Part shown: positions 12,590-25,150 of the stretch, in pieces
Layout of the letters: every line of letters starts with the position of its first letter
Position numbering within the stretch: the stretch's first letter is position 1
DNA from: Kryptolebias marmoratus
Taxonomy: Eukaryota > Chordata > Actinopteri > Cyprinodontiformes > Rivulidae
Length of the DNA: 64,000 nucleotides
Direction: 5' to 3'
NCBI RefSeq assembly: GCF_001649575.2
Contig: NC_051438.1
Span: forward strand, 27,027,129 to 27,091,128
The notes under the pieces: generated by a model
The model's input: the letters and a program-made list of their open reading frames with translations, nothing else
Databases searched by the model: none
Told to the model about the DNA's origin: nothing
Translations under genes and position numbers: made by a program

Positions 12590-12840
12590 TGTCAGCGTTA
12601 CCCTTCTGCTCTCTTCTTTCAGCTGCCTGGCCGCTCAGCACGACCTCCTCCTGGGGTGATCATGAATCATGGAAATTGATTATGCTGCCACATCTCAAAT
12701 CCCTCTGCCCAGGGCTTGACCGCAGAGTGTGTGACTGCAGGTCGGTCAAGCCTGCTTAAGGGACGCACTGGTGGCTGCCCTCAAGAAGGGCCAGTCAGTC
12801 AGACTGCCCCCACGGGGTCATGCAACATACTACCATAGCA
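12590..12840. promoter_or_regulatory. Candidate conserved non-coding block
   Basis: A GC-richer, non-repetitive segment. It includes GGTCGGTCAAGCCTGC near 12740 and TGCCCCCACGGGGTCATG near 12808, the latter holding the short palindrome CCCCACGGGG. No open frame with domain content. The regulatory reading is an inference from composition only. Confidence 0.22.
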
Positions 12841-15349
12841 AATGGGAGAAGATCACTCACACTGGCAGGAAGGAATGAAGATGTTCTTCTTAAAATACCA
12901 GCCCAGCCATCATGCGTCAAGCGTTTTTCTCTTTTACCCCTCCAACTCCTTGTCACCACTTTGCATGTCATCTGTCTTTATCAGCACACGATGCTATGAC
13001 TACAGTTCTGATAACAGATTATTCTTTCCTGACTTCCACTTAACATCTTGAAGAAGTCTTAAACCATGATAAAGTTAATAGAAAACCCCTTAAAAGAAAA
13101 GGAATGGTTTAAAAATAAGTATGTCATACAATGATCAAACAAAATATCTTATAAAACTGACAATTCTTAAGAGTTCAGTTAATGAAGACAAATAGAAACT
13201 AACTGCAAAAAAAAGCTAGGAACTCCACACTTCACACATTTGAATTAAAAAAGCTCCTCTGATGATGAGTAAAACATCATCAACTAACAAAAAAGAAGTT
13301 TGGTTGACTTATTTTTAACCTCTTTGCCATGTCTTGAATGACTGAGACTGCACAAAGAAAAACTGACAATATACAAACAAATTACATAAAATAAATATAA
13401 AAGCTATAAAGTGCATAGAAATGTATAAATAATAAAATATCTACACAAAAAGAGGCTACAAAACATAAATGACTGGATTAACTGTAAAAATGTCTTCTTT
13501 TAAGAAAAGAAAATTGTAAACAAAAAAAAATAGAGAAAATGTTAGTATACATTTTTTATGCAGCAGATAAACTGACCATGTCCCCAAAAAATTACAGTTT
13601 ATTTGTTTAATTAAATCATTTTGTCTTTTTGTCTAGTAAATGAAGTATTTAATCGTTCATATACTGAGACAAAAGTGTTTTCTTTTATTACTTTGCATAA
13701 CTTCCAAATGTTTATAGTTTGTCATGTCAATTTCTTTTTTTTTTGGAGCACCTTTGCCTTTAAACCAAAGTTTCCAACAGACTCCCCTTAATGATTTCAG
13801 CAGATTGTTGTTCTTTTTTATTGTGATGATAAATCTGCTGTAACAAGCCGAAAACACCCATAAATCTGAGGCTGGGCTCACGTTGCAACAGGTCAGTGTT
13901 TCTATGGTGACGCATCAATCCTTCTGAGGCCTGCAGCAATAAAAAGGGTGAGTGTCTGTGACATGGTTACTGTTGTTATTGTGGGATGGCCATTAAACGA
14001 GTTTTTAAACGACACAAACTGAAGGGCTACTTAACCCCTCACACCTGTCAGGATTTCAGGCATTACTGTTGGAATCAACAGCTCCATACAGAAACCCTCT
14101 TATATTTGTTCATCAAATATTTATAATATTAAAAAGGACATGCATGATTTTAAGAAATACTTTTAAACTTAACCTAGTGACCTATACAGGTTCTCCCCTC
14201 ACAGGCTGGGTTCATCATCTCACTGAAGGGCTTCTGAACAGGAACAGTGAAGTAAACAAGATCTTTGACTGACTTTTAAGAGTTATTCCAATGAAAGAGC
14301 AGTCAGTAATCTAAAGAACAGATTCAAGGGCATATTGATTGATTTACATTAAACTGTGCTCATTTTCTTTTATTTTGTTGCCAATGAATAAAACACAACT
14401 TCCTGGTAAAAGCACTAAAATGTTGAACTGATTACAAATACATTTTGCGCAGTTAATCAAGAACAAAATGTTGCTATTGGATGCTCAAGGACTTATTTAT
14501 TAAATGTTATCAAGGTTTTTGACAAAACAGGCTTGATCAAAATTAAGTTTGAAAAGTAGCATTGGTTTAAAATTCAATTTAATTTGCTATTATTGACAAA
14601 AAACAGAACAATCATACATTAGCTGATCAAAGGCAAATGCTCCATCATCGTTTGGTCTGCTGCTTGTTGTTGCTTGAGCTTCCAGCGGCAGCATCCACTC
14701 AATGATGTACACTCCCAACAAGGTGTCCCAGCAAGGACCCAGAGCCCGTGCTGAAAGAAGCATCTCACGCTTAAACTTCACTTGATCCTATGTGAAGCAC
14801 TCAGTTGCTCATTTATCTTTCCAGGGACGGTTCGTTCTCAACCATGTTAATGAATGCCAGTTGTTCTCGTGTTTCACAATCAGGAACTTTGAATTTGGCC
14901 GGAGATTAATCAGAAACAATGCTTTCCTGGAGCCAGTTTTGCATTGTGGCTGATAGATTTCATTTTGATGGTTACCATAAACTGTAAGAAGTGTTTAGTG
15001 ACAAATAGTTCTACTGAGAGATGCTACTTTTTTCTTTCATTCCAAAAAACTGAGGGAAGATGGTGCCACTCGTTTAATATGTGAGCTGCAACCAGAATCA
15101 GCACAATAAAAGTCAAAAGGGTGACATCAGTGTCACATTAGACCTGTGTTTTGTACATAAGTGAAAAAAATCCAAGATATGTTGGTATTTTTGGGGTTGA
15201 TTACTATATATAAATCCAGATGGTGGACATTTTCACCTCAAATAGGCTATGGATGGAGAACTTGATTTCTGTATATTCTCACAAAAGTCAACTGTGGGAC
15301 AAAAAGTATGTTTGTGCATGATAATGTAAGATGTTATCAATGAAATATG
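12841..15349. other. Gene-free AT-rich stretch
   Basis: No gene or recognised repeat family. Very A-rich at 13080-13570. Short frames at 13657-13881, 14069-14272 and 14590-14781 show no domain. Confidence 0.55.
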
Positions 15350-15915
15350 GCGACGAAATGGCAAATGGAATTAGCGAACAAGTCTCCAAAATGTCTTAAA
15401 ACATTTGTGGTGGTTCTCAATTTCCTCGCATGAGTTGCAGAAGCTCACAGCCTTGTAACTTAAAATTTGAATATGTTCAACTAATTTTTACAATATTTTT
15501 TTTTCTTAAAATAGCCATAGTCATATGCAATCCTTCTAAATTAATTTCTATACATTTTAGAGTGTTCCTCTTATGATAGAAAACATCCTAGACTGCAGCA
15601 CGGAATATTCAGGTATAAAAATCATGCTGATGATAAAAAATTATAATTTAAAAAGGAAAAACTGGTTCAAATGTGGTTATCTTCATCTTAAAGTGTGCTT
15701 CATTTCTAAAATGTAAGTCAGAAATGTGGGGGGAGCTGCTAAGGTGGGTACAAAGTGGTCTGAGGCAGGTACAATGTTTAGATGGGTAATGAAATAATGT
15801 CCATGGCCTAAAATCCAATTTTGCAAACAGTGGATAGAAAAATAGGAACCAGAAATTTAGTGAGACTGCAACTGAAAATTTACCTATATTCTTACAATTT
15901 TGAGTGTCTCAGCCC
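15350..15915 (+). mobile_element. Dispersed repeat family B, copy 1
   Basis: Aligns in order along its whole length with 61497-62045. Shared landmarks are AATGTCTT then ATTTGTGG, CTCGCATGAGTTGCAGAAG (copy 2: CTCATGTGAGTCGCAGAGG), CGCAGCCTTGT-type sequence, GATGATAAA, TATCTTCAT, GATTTGCAAA-type sequence, and GTGAGACTGCAACTGAAAAT (copy 2: GTGAGTCTGCAGCTGAAAAT). No coding capacity. I do not recognise the superfamily. Substantial divergence suggests an old insertion. Confidence 0.65.
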
Positions 15916-17662
15916 CGTGATATATTACCTATAGTTTGTTTGACATAGAAAGTCAGGAAATACAGGAAATAACCTGCACTTGCCTCACATGCACATAGTT
16001 ATTCTTTACAAAACAGCCCCTATGATCAAATCTTTCACTGCCTTTTTTTTAAGTTTCATTTGATTTGAGTTAAATGTTGTTGTTTTCAAGAGTTAGATCT
16101 TTGGTCATTTGTGTCTGACCAGAAACTGGCTGTATGAGTTCTTTGGTACTGTATTTTTATTTTTATTTTTTTTTGCATTTTTTACCACAGCACATTGCAG
16201 ACATTCCATCAAGGTCTCTGGAAATTGTGGGAGTTTATGAAACCACAACAGAAACAATAACAGAAAAAAAGGATAGGACTGGGACCAAAATTACTCTTAA
16301 CAGCCCAAGAAGAGCTCTCAGTTTGATCATTAGAAATCATCTGGACTGTCAGTGGGTTAATTATTGTTTGGTTCAGACTGAATAACACCTCAGAGAAGGT
16401 TTAACCTGACTAATAAAAAGCTTACACCAAAATAGGCTTACATCAAATTGCCAACAATTTAGTACAGCTGAAACATTAGCCACTTAAGCAATGTGGAAAA
16501 TAGTGTATGGCGTTATATTTGACTGCACTGATTTACTTCAGTCTGCATCACTGAGAAAACTGAGATTTCCGCTTCTGGAGCATTACTGTGAAACGCCTGA
16601 AAGGACGTTCAGTTTTCTGTTTATCCTGCAAAAGGAGAAGGTTTTCACAAACACAGCCTGTGCATATACATTTATTAGGGTTGTAAAGCTGCTGCATTTA
16701 TTGAGCACTTCAAGAGAAACTTGTCTTAAGCACTAGCATATCTTTGCAAAAAGTTAAGTTAATCAACACCTTGGTATGCTTTTGCTGTTGAATTTAACGG
16801 CAATTACAATATGGATGAAAAAAGTCTATTTTTATCTCATTTCAAAATAAGCCCTCCTTCATATTCTAATTTAACTTAACTAATATTCTGTCATTTGTTT
16901 ATACATAAAATGCATTTTTGTGTTCTTTTGCAGTCTTGACGTGTGGCTTTTTCTCATTTAAGATTACTGGGTTCAAGCTTAAACAAATCTGTTGAGTGCC
17001 TGCAAAAAGAGGCAATCTATCGCATCACAACTAAAACCCTTCATTTTTAATGTCAGCATCTCAGAGCCTCAGTAACCAGTCAAATTAAATTAGCTTTTTA
17101 AAGTTGTTAATGTAGTAATGGTGCAACAAACCCATGTTTAAGTTGTTGAGCCTGAATAAATGTACCTTAAAACACACTGCAAATCTCCTATCAGCAGCTC
17201 CATGCTTGAAGACAACTAAGTGAAATGCACATTTTGATGGCTTTGTGAAATAACTGTGGTTATGTGCTATTCTTCTAAAGCATCTGTTTGTGATCATTTT
17301 TTTTTATTATTTTTGCCCACAAGATCTTTCCTCACTTTTAGGATCAGAATATCCCTCTTTTAGAAGTTCCTCATTGGTAAAGAACCCTCCAGAATATTTT
17401 GATTCCTCCTACTGTTGCCAAAGCTGATTATCACCCCAATCAAGCTTTCATCAATTACTTAGCTCTCCCTTGCCATGCTGATCAAACGGAGCAGCGATTG
17501 CATGATGACTTTTCATTCTGCAAAATCCTGCCTGAGACAGAAATGAGAGACCAAAGAGGATGAAAGAGACCGATACAGTAGATGAAAAGAAACCGTTCAA
17601 AAGTGCAGTCATAAATTGTAATCATATGTGCAAAGCCATTTTCATCATGTTACCGAGAGCAT
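15916..17662. other. Gene-free AT-rich stretch
   Basis: Nothing recognised. Short frames at 16134-16385, 16491-16736 and 17085-17297 carry no recognisable motif. Confidence 0.55.
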
Positions 17663-17714
17663 CCCCCCCCCCAACACACACACACACACACACATACACA
17701 CACACATATATACA
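17663..17714. repeat. Compound C10-(AC)n microsatellite
   Basis: Ten C residues followed by about ten AC units, then interrupted ACACAT/ATAT. Frames 17560-17742 and 17628-17834 run through it and are artefacts. Confidence 0.92.
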
Positions 17715-19139
17715 ACAACAGTGGCTGATTTTGTACATATGATACAAAATGTTTTAAATATTTTAAAATCAACTCAGACTTCTTATTTTACCAACTACAA
17801 GTCAGCATTTATGTTAAATGCTTTGTTTCTGTAGGCTGTAGTTTTTAAAACACTTTCATGTGTTTTTATTGTACCTTTTAGCAAAAGTTGCAAGTATATA
17901 TATGTTCAGTTAGAGAAAAGCCTTATTCTTAAAGGTCACAGAAAAAAAATCATACACACAAAATCATCACGGCATGATTTGTCTTTTCCTCTCAGCTCCT
18001 TCATATTTAAACATCTGCCAAAGCTTGTAAAACCAATACAATGAGTCTATCTGGCAAGAAAGAACAATCATAATGTGTAATTTCTGCAATCCGTCACTAA
18101 TTTTAGCTCATAAAATTGTCATCTGACACTGTTGTTTGTGCAGTGTGTGGAAAAACAACAAAGTGTAACTGTCTGCAACGTAACTGTTTCCCAGCAGAGT
18201 CGTCTATCTCATAAGCTTGTTATTGCTTGGAAGATAAGAAATACAATTAGCTATGTTGACATTTTTTTAAGAAAGAAAAAAATACAATCAGCATTCATTT
18301 ATTTTACAAAAGAACTCAACATAAATTTGTATCACCATCCTAAATGGGACTGTATTGTTTACTGTATTATGATTATTCACAAAAAAGGTGCAGTGGTTCA
18401 TGTTATCAATGTTTTGCCCACAATTGATTTAACTTTTACTTTTTATTATTTATAGTTTTATCTTTTTTTAATATAAACTTCAGGTTTAAATTTGTGTGAT
18501 AGAAAGACACATTGTTTTGTTATTTTCCTTTGTTTAAAGCTATTCATTGCAAAATATGGAAAAACAGGTTATGAAATCATTACGTTCGAAAGATTTTTTT
18601 TTTTTCTGTAGTTTTTCACATCTATTGCTATGCAAATCTGGAATGCAGGTATGAACTGAATGAAAATGAAGCTCTCTGCTGAAATAACTGAAAACCAAAA
18701 CCTGTAGATGGAAATATGAGGGAATCTGCTGCTAAACATGAAAGAAAAGAGAAAGCTTGAGTACGGCAACTGTCAAGAATAAATTCTAGAGCGCCGTAAA
18801 GATAGAGCTTGGCGTTTAAACACACAGCTTTTACAAAACTTCTCTGAGACTGGTAAGTTTACAGTTTTAGTCTTCATTCAACAAATCTGAGCGTATCAAC
18901 ACATCAAAATTCTCAAACTTCTCTACTCCAAATGGCCTCTTCTAAAGACATAACTACTGGCGACCTGTTTTCAGTCATTTTGTTTCTTATTTTTGGACTG
19001 GTCCTCATGACTTTGCAATGAGTACCTTTAAATGTCTGTTTACTTTCACAGTTTATGTTTTGCTATAACCAAAATCAGCCCCTCTTCAAGCCATTACTAA
19101 AGCTGGAAAACTACTCTTTATTAGTAAAGTATGCCTGCT
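17715..19139. other. Gene-free AT-rich stretch
   Basis: Nothing recognised on either strand. T-rich run at about 18593-18605. Confidence 0.55.
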
Positions 19140-20400
19140 TTCATTTCTGGCCCGTCCTGCGGTGGAAGCCCAGAATTTATGTTCCGTGGGGAGCCCGCTG
19201 GTGAACAGACGACTCACATGTGTCTCTGCACTACTTCCCTGCGGGCCCCTTTAAAGGCATTCTGAAATGATTTGGGGATATCGTAAAGCAAATGATAAAT
19301 TTGTACTCCTGTCAAGTGCGTCTGTGGACTGACGATTTGCTCCAGGAATCATGTAGGAATGCCATATATCCCCACTGATTGCTGCTCCGCTTAAACCTTA
19401 TGGCAAAATGCATTACATCATTAAAGGTATCGGAGGAAATAACTTAGACTTAGTTCCTGCTATTGTTTTGACATGTGAGCAGCCTGCTTGATATAATAAA
19501 GATTTATGTTCAGAAAAAAACACTTCATATCACAATCTTCACTGAAACAAAACACATTCACATGCTCTTTACCTGTGTTTTCCTCTGAACTTCTGGCGAA
19601 CGGCATCTGGCAAGCACAAATGTTATATCTGCCATGTTACAAAAGCCTGCTATTAAATTTATCATTTTCATTTTATTTCCTTAGTTATCTGTCTTTGCTT
19701 GCATTATATTTGAAGTATTTCTTCATTAGAACACAAAATATTTTGTCTTATTAACCATGACTGTGCCGTTGCCTCTTGATACAATAAATCTGTTAAGCAT
19801 TTGAACAGACTACCAGTGTAATAAATGGTATACCACCCTGTAGCCTTTTGAATTTGGAGGAGATTAGCAGGATTTGAGCTGTGCTTTCACATTAGATGGC
19901 GTGAGAAATGCAACTCAGAGGTTCAACAGAGAGAAGCAGCCTGATGCTGCCGCCTCCACGGCTGCCCTATCTTTGCTCTAGCAGTGGCTGGTAATCCCCC
20001 TCGGGCAGAGACCATAAAACTCCGATTTCTGCTATACCTGCCAGCTGAGCATCTCAGTCCATACGAAGCACAGGGAGCATGAAATTCCCAAGGAGCCATA
20101 TCAAAGCACCAGTCCTCTTCATTATGACATCAGAACCTTCTGAAGTCAACAAGCATGAAGGCAGACTGGAGCACTGCGTGGGTTCACAGCCTTGAAAAGG
20201 GATTCGTTGCCATTAAGGACTACGAGGGGGATAGCAAAAAGAGGGCAAGAGGGGGAGAGACGGATTACATCTATCACCATGCATATGTGCTTACATCTAA
20301 AAGGCTTGCCTGCCATTTTCTGCCCTCAGCTAGTCCCCCAACTGTTGTGATAGCCGAGAGTGTAATAAAGGCTTTGGCGGCATCATAAACACAGCATGAT
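19140..20400. promoter_or_regulatory. Candidate non-coding regulatory blocks
   Basis: Two less AT-rich, non-repetitive segments (about 19140-19470 and 19880-20390) flank an AT-rich spacer. The second includes homeodomain-type and purine-rich stretches and an open frame (20155-20388) without domain content. No splice-flanked exon could be supported. The regulatory reading is inference. Confidence 0.2.
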
Positions 20401-20968
20401 GTCAGGTATTACATACCTAAAAGGGCCCATAGCAAAGGTATGGGGTGGAGCCTAGAATGTAAACAACATTAGTAATATTTACAGCTGTTTGTGGTTATGA
20501 GCCATTTCTCATTTTAGTAAAATGCCTCTTAAAGCTTTAACACTTTTAAGTGTAAGAACCTTATACAGTTACAACATTCACTCACATTATGACATTTAGG
20601 ACATAAAGGATACTGATAAGACTCTAAAAAAGAAACACACCATAAAATATCACCGGAATTTAGATATAAAATTTCATGAAAATTAACAATATGCTAAATT
20701 CTACGTGATAACGAGCCATAATAACTGTACAATGGTATTCACTCAGCTTCAACATAACCAATTCAAATCAGATAATCAGAATTTTTTTCATTGTCATTGC
20801 CGGGAAAGCAATGAAACACAGATTTGCACCTCAAGCTTGGCTGTGCTAAAAAATAAGAATAAAGTCACTTGTGCAAGGTGCATCTAGTGCAGCTTCATCT
20901 GTGCATTCAAGTGATAAAAATAAGAATAGTAAATAAACATTTGCATATGCAGCATGGTTTAGAAAAGT
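20401..20968. other. Gene-free AT-rich stretch
   Basis: Nothing recognised. Confidence 0.55.
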
Positions 20969-20978
20969 ATATATATAA

Positions 20979-21017
<39 letters not shown>
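20969..21017. repeat. (TA)n microsatellite
   Basis: About 18 uninterrupted TA units from 20980 to 21017, preceded by a shorter interrupted TA run. Confidence 0.93.
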
Positions 21018-21019
<2 letters not shown>

Positions 21020-21064
21020 GTCCAGATTGCTCATAAAATAGTCAATTCTGAAATACTGGTGCTC

Positions 21065-21615
21065 CCAGATGTTACAGCATGCAGGTAGAATCTGTGTTTC
21101 AGTCTTTTTGTTTTAGTTTTGAGTCTCCTATAGCTTTTCCTCAACGGTGAAGGTCAGAACAGGGGATGTCCAGGCTGTGAGTTGTCCTTTGAAATAACAC
21201 TGGCTTTCTTTTTCAATTTCTCAGTGTAAATGTCTGAGTGAGGTAAATGGTGATCCCATGATGCGTTCTGCTGCCCTCACCACTCTCTGCAGATTCGCCT
21301 GTTGCAGCTGGAGAACCTCACAGTGCAGCAGTACGCTTTCAATGACTGACCGGTACAAGTTGATGAGCAGGTGAGTGCACAGATGTGCTCGCTTTAACAT
21401 CCTAAGGAAGTCTCTGTTGGGTTTTCCCCACCTGGTGTAAGATGTGCACGGTCCAGCTGAAGTCTGCTGACATGTGCACACCCAGGAATCTGAAGCTCTC
21501 CACCCTTTCATCCTCCTGCTCTTGAATAGAGAAGACAGAGTGCAGAGTAGATTTTGATTTCCTGAAATCAACAATCATTTCCTTGGTTTTGGAAATGTTG
21601 AGATCCAGGTGCTTC
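21065..21615 (-). mobile_element. LINE fragment, reverse-transcriptase C-terminal part (degenerate)
   Basis: The minus strand encodes pieces of the C-terminal region of a fish non-LTR retrotransposon polymerase (Rex1/L2/CR1-like). In order they are HLDLNISKTKEMIVDFRKSK, then FRFLGVHMSADFSWT and VGKTQQRL. A frameshift follows, then FLRMLKRAHLCTHLLINLYR, SVIESVLLHCEV and LQRVVRAAERIMGSP. A further frame change gives RLKTKTKRLKHRFYLHAVT. These match the family's usual FLGVHIS...W, FLR.L.R, FYR...ESVL, LQRVV..A.RI.G and final R.YR.LK.RT blocks. It is 5'-truncated and carries frameshifts and stops, so it is a dead copy. The exact clade is uncertain. Confidence 0.85.
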
Positions 21616-21739
21616 AGTCATACCTGTGATTACAATTTCCGTCTCCGGTGAAAAGCTATCACTGTCATTTTTAAAAACATTTATTAAATTAATGGCCTTC
21701 ATTGAGGAAATGTTTATTATCTGCTGCCTTTCATGCCAG

Positions 21740-22060
21740 AGTTTTAGTCTAAGATCATCTTATTTAGATAAATGATGGAGTTGTGGCCATTTTGGTCAAA
21801 CCTTGAAATAACATAATGCACAAATTCCTGATATATTGAAACATCTTGGATAATTTGTTATCGCTCAAAGTATATGTTGTGAATGACTGCCAGCTACTAC
21901 CACACTAGATTTAACCTCAGTATCCAAAAGGTAATCAGTTGTAGATGTCAACCCAAAGATTATTTTATAAATTATGAGATATAATGGTACAAATAATATA
22001 GACACAGGTAAAAACATCATTGCTCTGCCTTCACCTTCAGCAGTGAGCAATGAATATTTC
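21740..22060 (+). mobile_element. Dispersed repeat family A, copy 4
   Basis: Shares with 47240-47660 the run TTTTGGTCAAACCTTGAAA, then TATTGAAACATCTTGGA, TGTTGTGAATGACTGCCAGC, TACTACCACAC, AAAAGGTAATCAGTTGTAGA and ATTATGAGATATAATG. The middle part around the CAATATCTGTAAAACTGA block is deleted. It extends further 3' (ACATCATTGCTCTGCCTTC) than the 3-kb copies, giving a view of the likely 3' end. Confidence 0.62.
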
Positions 22061-22929
22061 TTGTTTTGCTATGTTTATGCATTTAATCTGCACTTTCAGC
22101 AAGATTTACGAAAACTTTATGAAATTGTTAAAGCGTGTGATATCATCTTTCTTTTGGTGGTAGAAAAACCTGTTATGCTTTTCTGAAACTGGATGAATAT
22201 CTACAGATGGTAAGTATATTTAATATATTTCTGTTAACAATTAATGCAGGATGGTATCGGGTGTGATATTATACACAACCTCTGTGAGATTTTTCTAGAA
22301 GTGGTTGACAGAGGAATGCTCCATGCATGGTAACCATTAAAGTCAGTCTAGTAAGATGGCCCACTGGAAATTAAAATATCTGCTTTTGTAAGTGACCATC
22401 CATGAGTGTAATTAATCATTTGGACTATTAGTTTTGGGGTTTTCCTGCTAATGTTTCACTGAAAAGATAATCTCAGGCAGTGAATTCCTTTTTTCTCCTT
22501 TTGGTAATGTGGATAATGCACAGCTTTGTTTTTCAAAAGTTCAATTGAAAGTGTTGAAAAGCTAAATCATTATGAGCACAATGTATTTTTGATTTAATGC
22601 TAAAAAACTGAGTTTTATGAAAATCTAACAAAATGCTTGTTTTTAAAGGAGGGTGTTACTTGACAAATATGATCATTTATTTGTGCACTCATCAAATCTG
22701 AACCCTTTTTTTTTTCAGTGAGCAGGACTGAGTCGACACACATGTTAATAATCCAAATTGTTTCCACAAATGTTTAAAAAGGAAATATTGGAGACATTTA
22801 AAACCAGCATTGAGTCTGGATTGGAATGTGCTTTAATTGCCGTCCTTGGCAAAGGAAACAGGCTTGAGTATTTGATCTTGCCCAGTGTTGGCAAGGTTCT
22901 GACGAACACGCCTCCATTTTTAACATGGC
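22061..22929. other. Gene-free AT-rich stretch
   Basis: Nothing recognised. T run at about 22707-22718. Confidence 0.5.
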
Positions 22930-23340
22930 CAGTCAGTCTCTTCCTGCCAAATCAATGAAAGACAATAATTGGTGCTGATAACAATGACTGAGCACGCTCA
23001 GTCGATGGTCCAATCTAGCCAAATTTTGATCATTTCTGGGGTTTGCAAAACAGCATGTAGCCAGCATTAAAGAACAAAATGAAATTCCTCATGATGGATG
23101 ACTTTAGGAGGCCTGTGGATCAGAATAGCCATCCAACACTGGGATGAGATGCCAAATCTCTGCATAATGGCTTCAGCTGCCTTGTCAGTCACCTGAGCCC
23201 ATTCTGCTTTCTAACCAAACCGCCAGTAATGAGTTGGTCAAACGTGACCTGACAAATTGATTTGGATTTCCATCTGATGAGTGCTTCCATGAAACAGTCC
23301 GGCTGTACACTGGGCCAAATGTTGTCATGGAAGAAAAGAA
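22930..23340. promoter_or_regulatory. Candidate conserved non-coding block
   Basis: A non-repetitive, balanced-composition segment with no supported frame. It contains two TGAG/CTCAGTC-like arms near 22990 and a nuclear-receptor-like TCAAACGTGACCTGACA near 23238. Function is an inference. Confidence 0.2.
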
Positions 23341-24504
23341 ATGAAGAAATGCAATAAGCAGAGATGCAATAAAGGTCCTGACAAGCCTTTGATTAGCTGA
23401 GAAGGTAGATGAAAAGCTAATGTGAACTTTCTGACTTAAAAAGACAGATCATCCAGTTTTGATGCAGGTTAAAAAAAAAATCTAATTTTATATGATTTGA
23501 CTGAACTCTAGCAAATAATACAAACACACTGCAGCTGCCTAATTTTAACTAATAATTCATACCTGTGCATGCTCTATAATTGCGGCCTCATGCATGTGCA
23601 AATAGTCATCCAACACACATATAGTGAAAAATCACAAAACTATTTTTTACAAAAATTCTTTTGGACAAATTCTTGCATGTTTTGCAATTGTAGATGTTCT
23701 GAAAGCTTAAATACTGAGCAACAAAAAATAAATTATAGAATAACAACAATTTAAGAAATGAGGTAATTCATTTGTTTTCCACATGACTACATTACTCAAC
23801 TTTTATTCATCTAATGTAAAAAAAACCCACACACACAAAAAGGAAACAATAATAATCCTAAACTGTATGAAGACTCTGGGGAGTCAGTAAGGGGATTTGC
23901 TTGGGAAAGATTTTGCTGCCACAGACACACGGGCACTTAATCAAATGGTGTCCGACAAAAATCATCTCACATTCTGCTTCTCCATGCTCTCCTGACTCTC
24001 TGGGGGAAATATCTTGGTGTCCAATCTGCCTGAATGATGATATCTAAATCTTACAGCAGCTGCTCTGCCAAAAGAAAAAAAAAGTTAGTGAAGAGGGATC
24101 GGGAGCAGTCAGTGACATTTTTGGGTACTCCAGAGGTTTTCCCAAGGCCTACTGGGGAAAAATTGTTTACTGAAACTAGGATCCCTTTCACTAAAGTGCC
24201 TTGCATTCTGAGATTCAAGAAGCTGGTTATGCAACCTTAAATTAAGCTCATTTCAACCTGTTTTTGGTCACTATTGTGAACAAATTGACAGAACAGTGAT
24301 CTGCTTTACCTTTTGTGGCTCAGTTCGTCATGAGAGGTTGAAAGCCATGTCCCTCCTCCTTCCTGCTCAGTGAGGTGAGGCAAAAAGTTTCCAAACACCA
24401 CTGGGAAGCTAATTAACCAGCTGGGGGTAAAGAAACTCTTGCATAGGGTTGTTTTTACCCCCTGACGACAAACACCCACTACAGTCACTCGCTCTACCTA
24501 TGGT
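23341..24504. other. Gene-free stretch
   Basis: No gene or firmly recognised repeat. Short frames at 24034-24240 (plus) and 24306-24488 (minus) have no recognised domain. Confidence 0.5.
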
Positions 24505-25150
24505 GTGCCTTTAAGGCCCTGCTCACACAAAACAGATCTCCTGGAATTGTCAAAGAATTTCAAATGTTAATTTGAAAAGACTTACACATTTACACGGTGC
24601 TGCTGGGCTTGTTGAACCCACTGTAGTTCACATGCCAGGCCACTAGTTGGGGCTTACACATGCAGGCATGTAAACTCCAGTCTCTCCAGCATGTAAACAG
24701 TTACATCCAAAATGGGGAATATACAAATTTTTGTTTGAATTTACAGTGAGGTTGGGTTGCTGCTACACGTTGAAAAATGTGAATAACATAAAAAGCACTA
24801 TTGTTGTTGTTGACATACTCATGATACTGTCCACTGAACATCCAAATGATAAAAAATAAAAGAAGACGGAGAAGAAAAAGAGCGCAAATGTTAACAATGA
24901 CCTTTTTTGGAGCTGTAGCTACTACCTCTGTGCAGAGGCATGTGTGGATACAAAGTCAGAGCCAAGAGTAGTGGGACTTTGACGTGAGGAACTTTTACAT
25001 AGGATGAAAAGTCGGATGAAATCCAACATGAACGTGCAGTCACTTTGAAAAACATTGGATATGTATTTGATTTAGTACCACATACTGAAATGACCTGGAA
25101 AGAATTTGTCACTTTCACACTGTCATGAAAAAAACCCGATACGTGTCGTA
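24505..25150. mobile_element. Possible hAT-like non-autonomous element remnant
   Basis: The left side reads AAGGCCCTGCTCACAC, close to the AGGCCC-TGTT-ACAC ends common on fish hAT-type MITEs. The interior has a TTTACACGG patch and paired CATGC/GCATG motifs. The right side near 25130 reads ACCCGATACGTGTCGTAT. I could not find a matching right inverted repeat or a target duplication, so limits and class are tentative. Confidence 0.3.
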
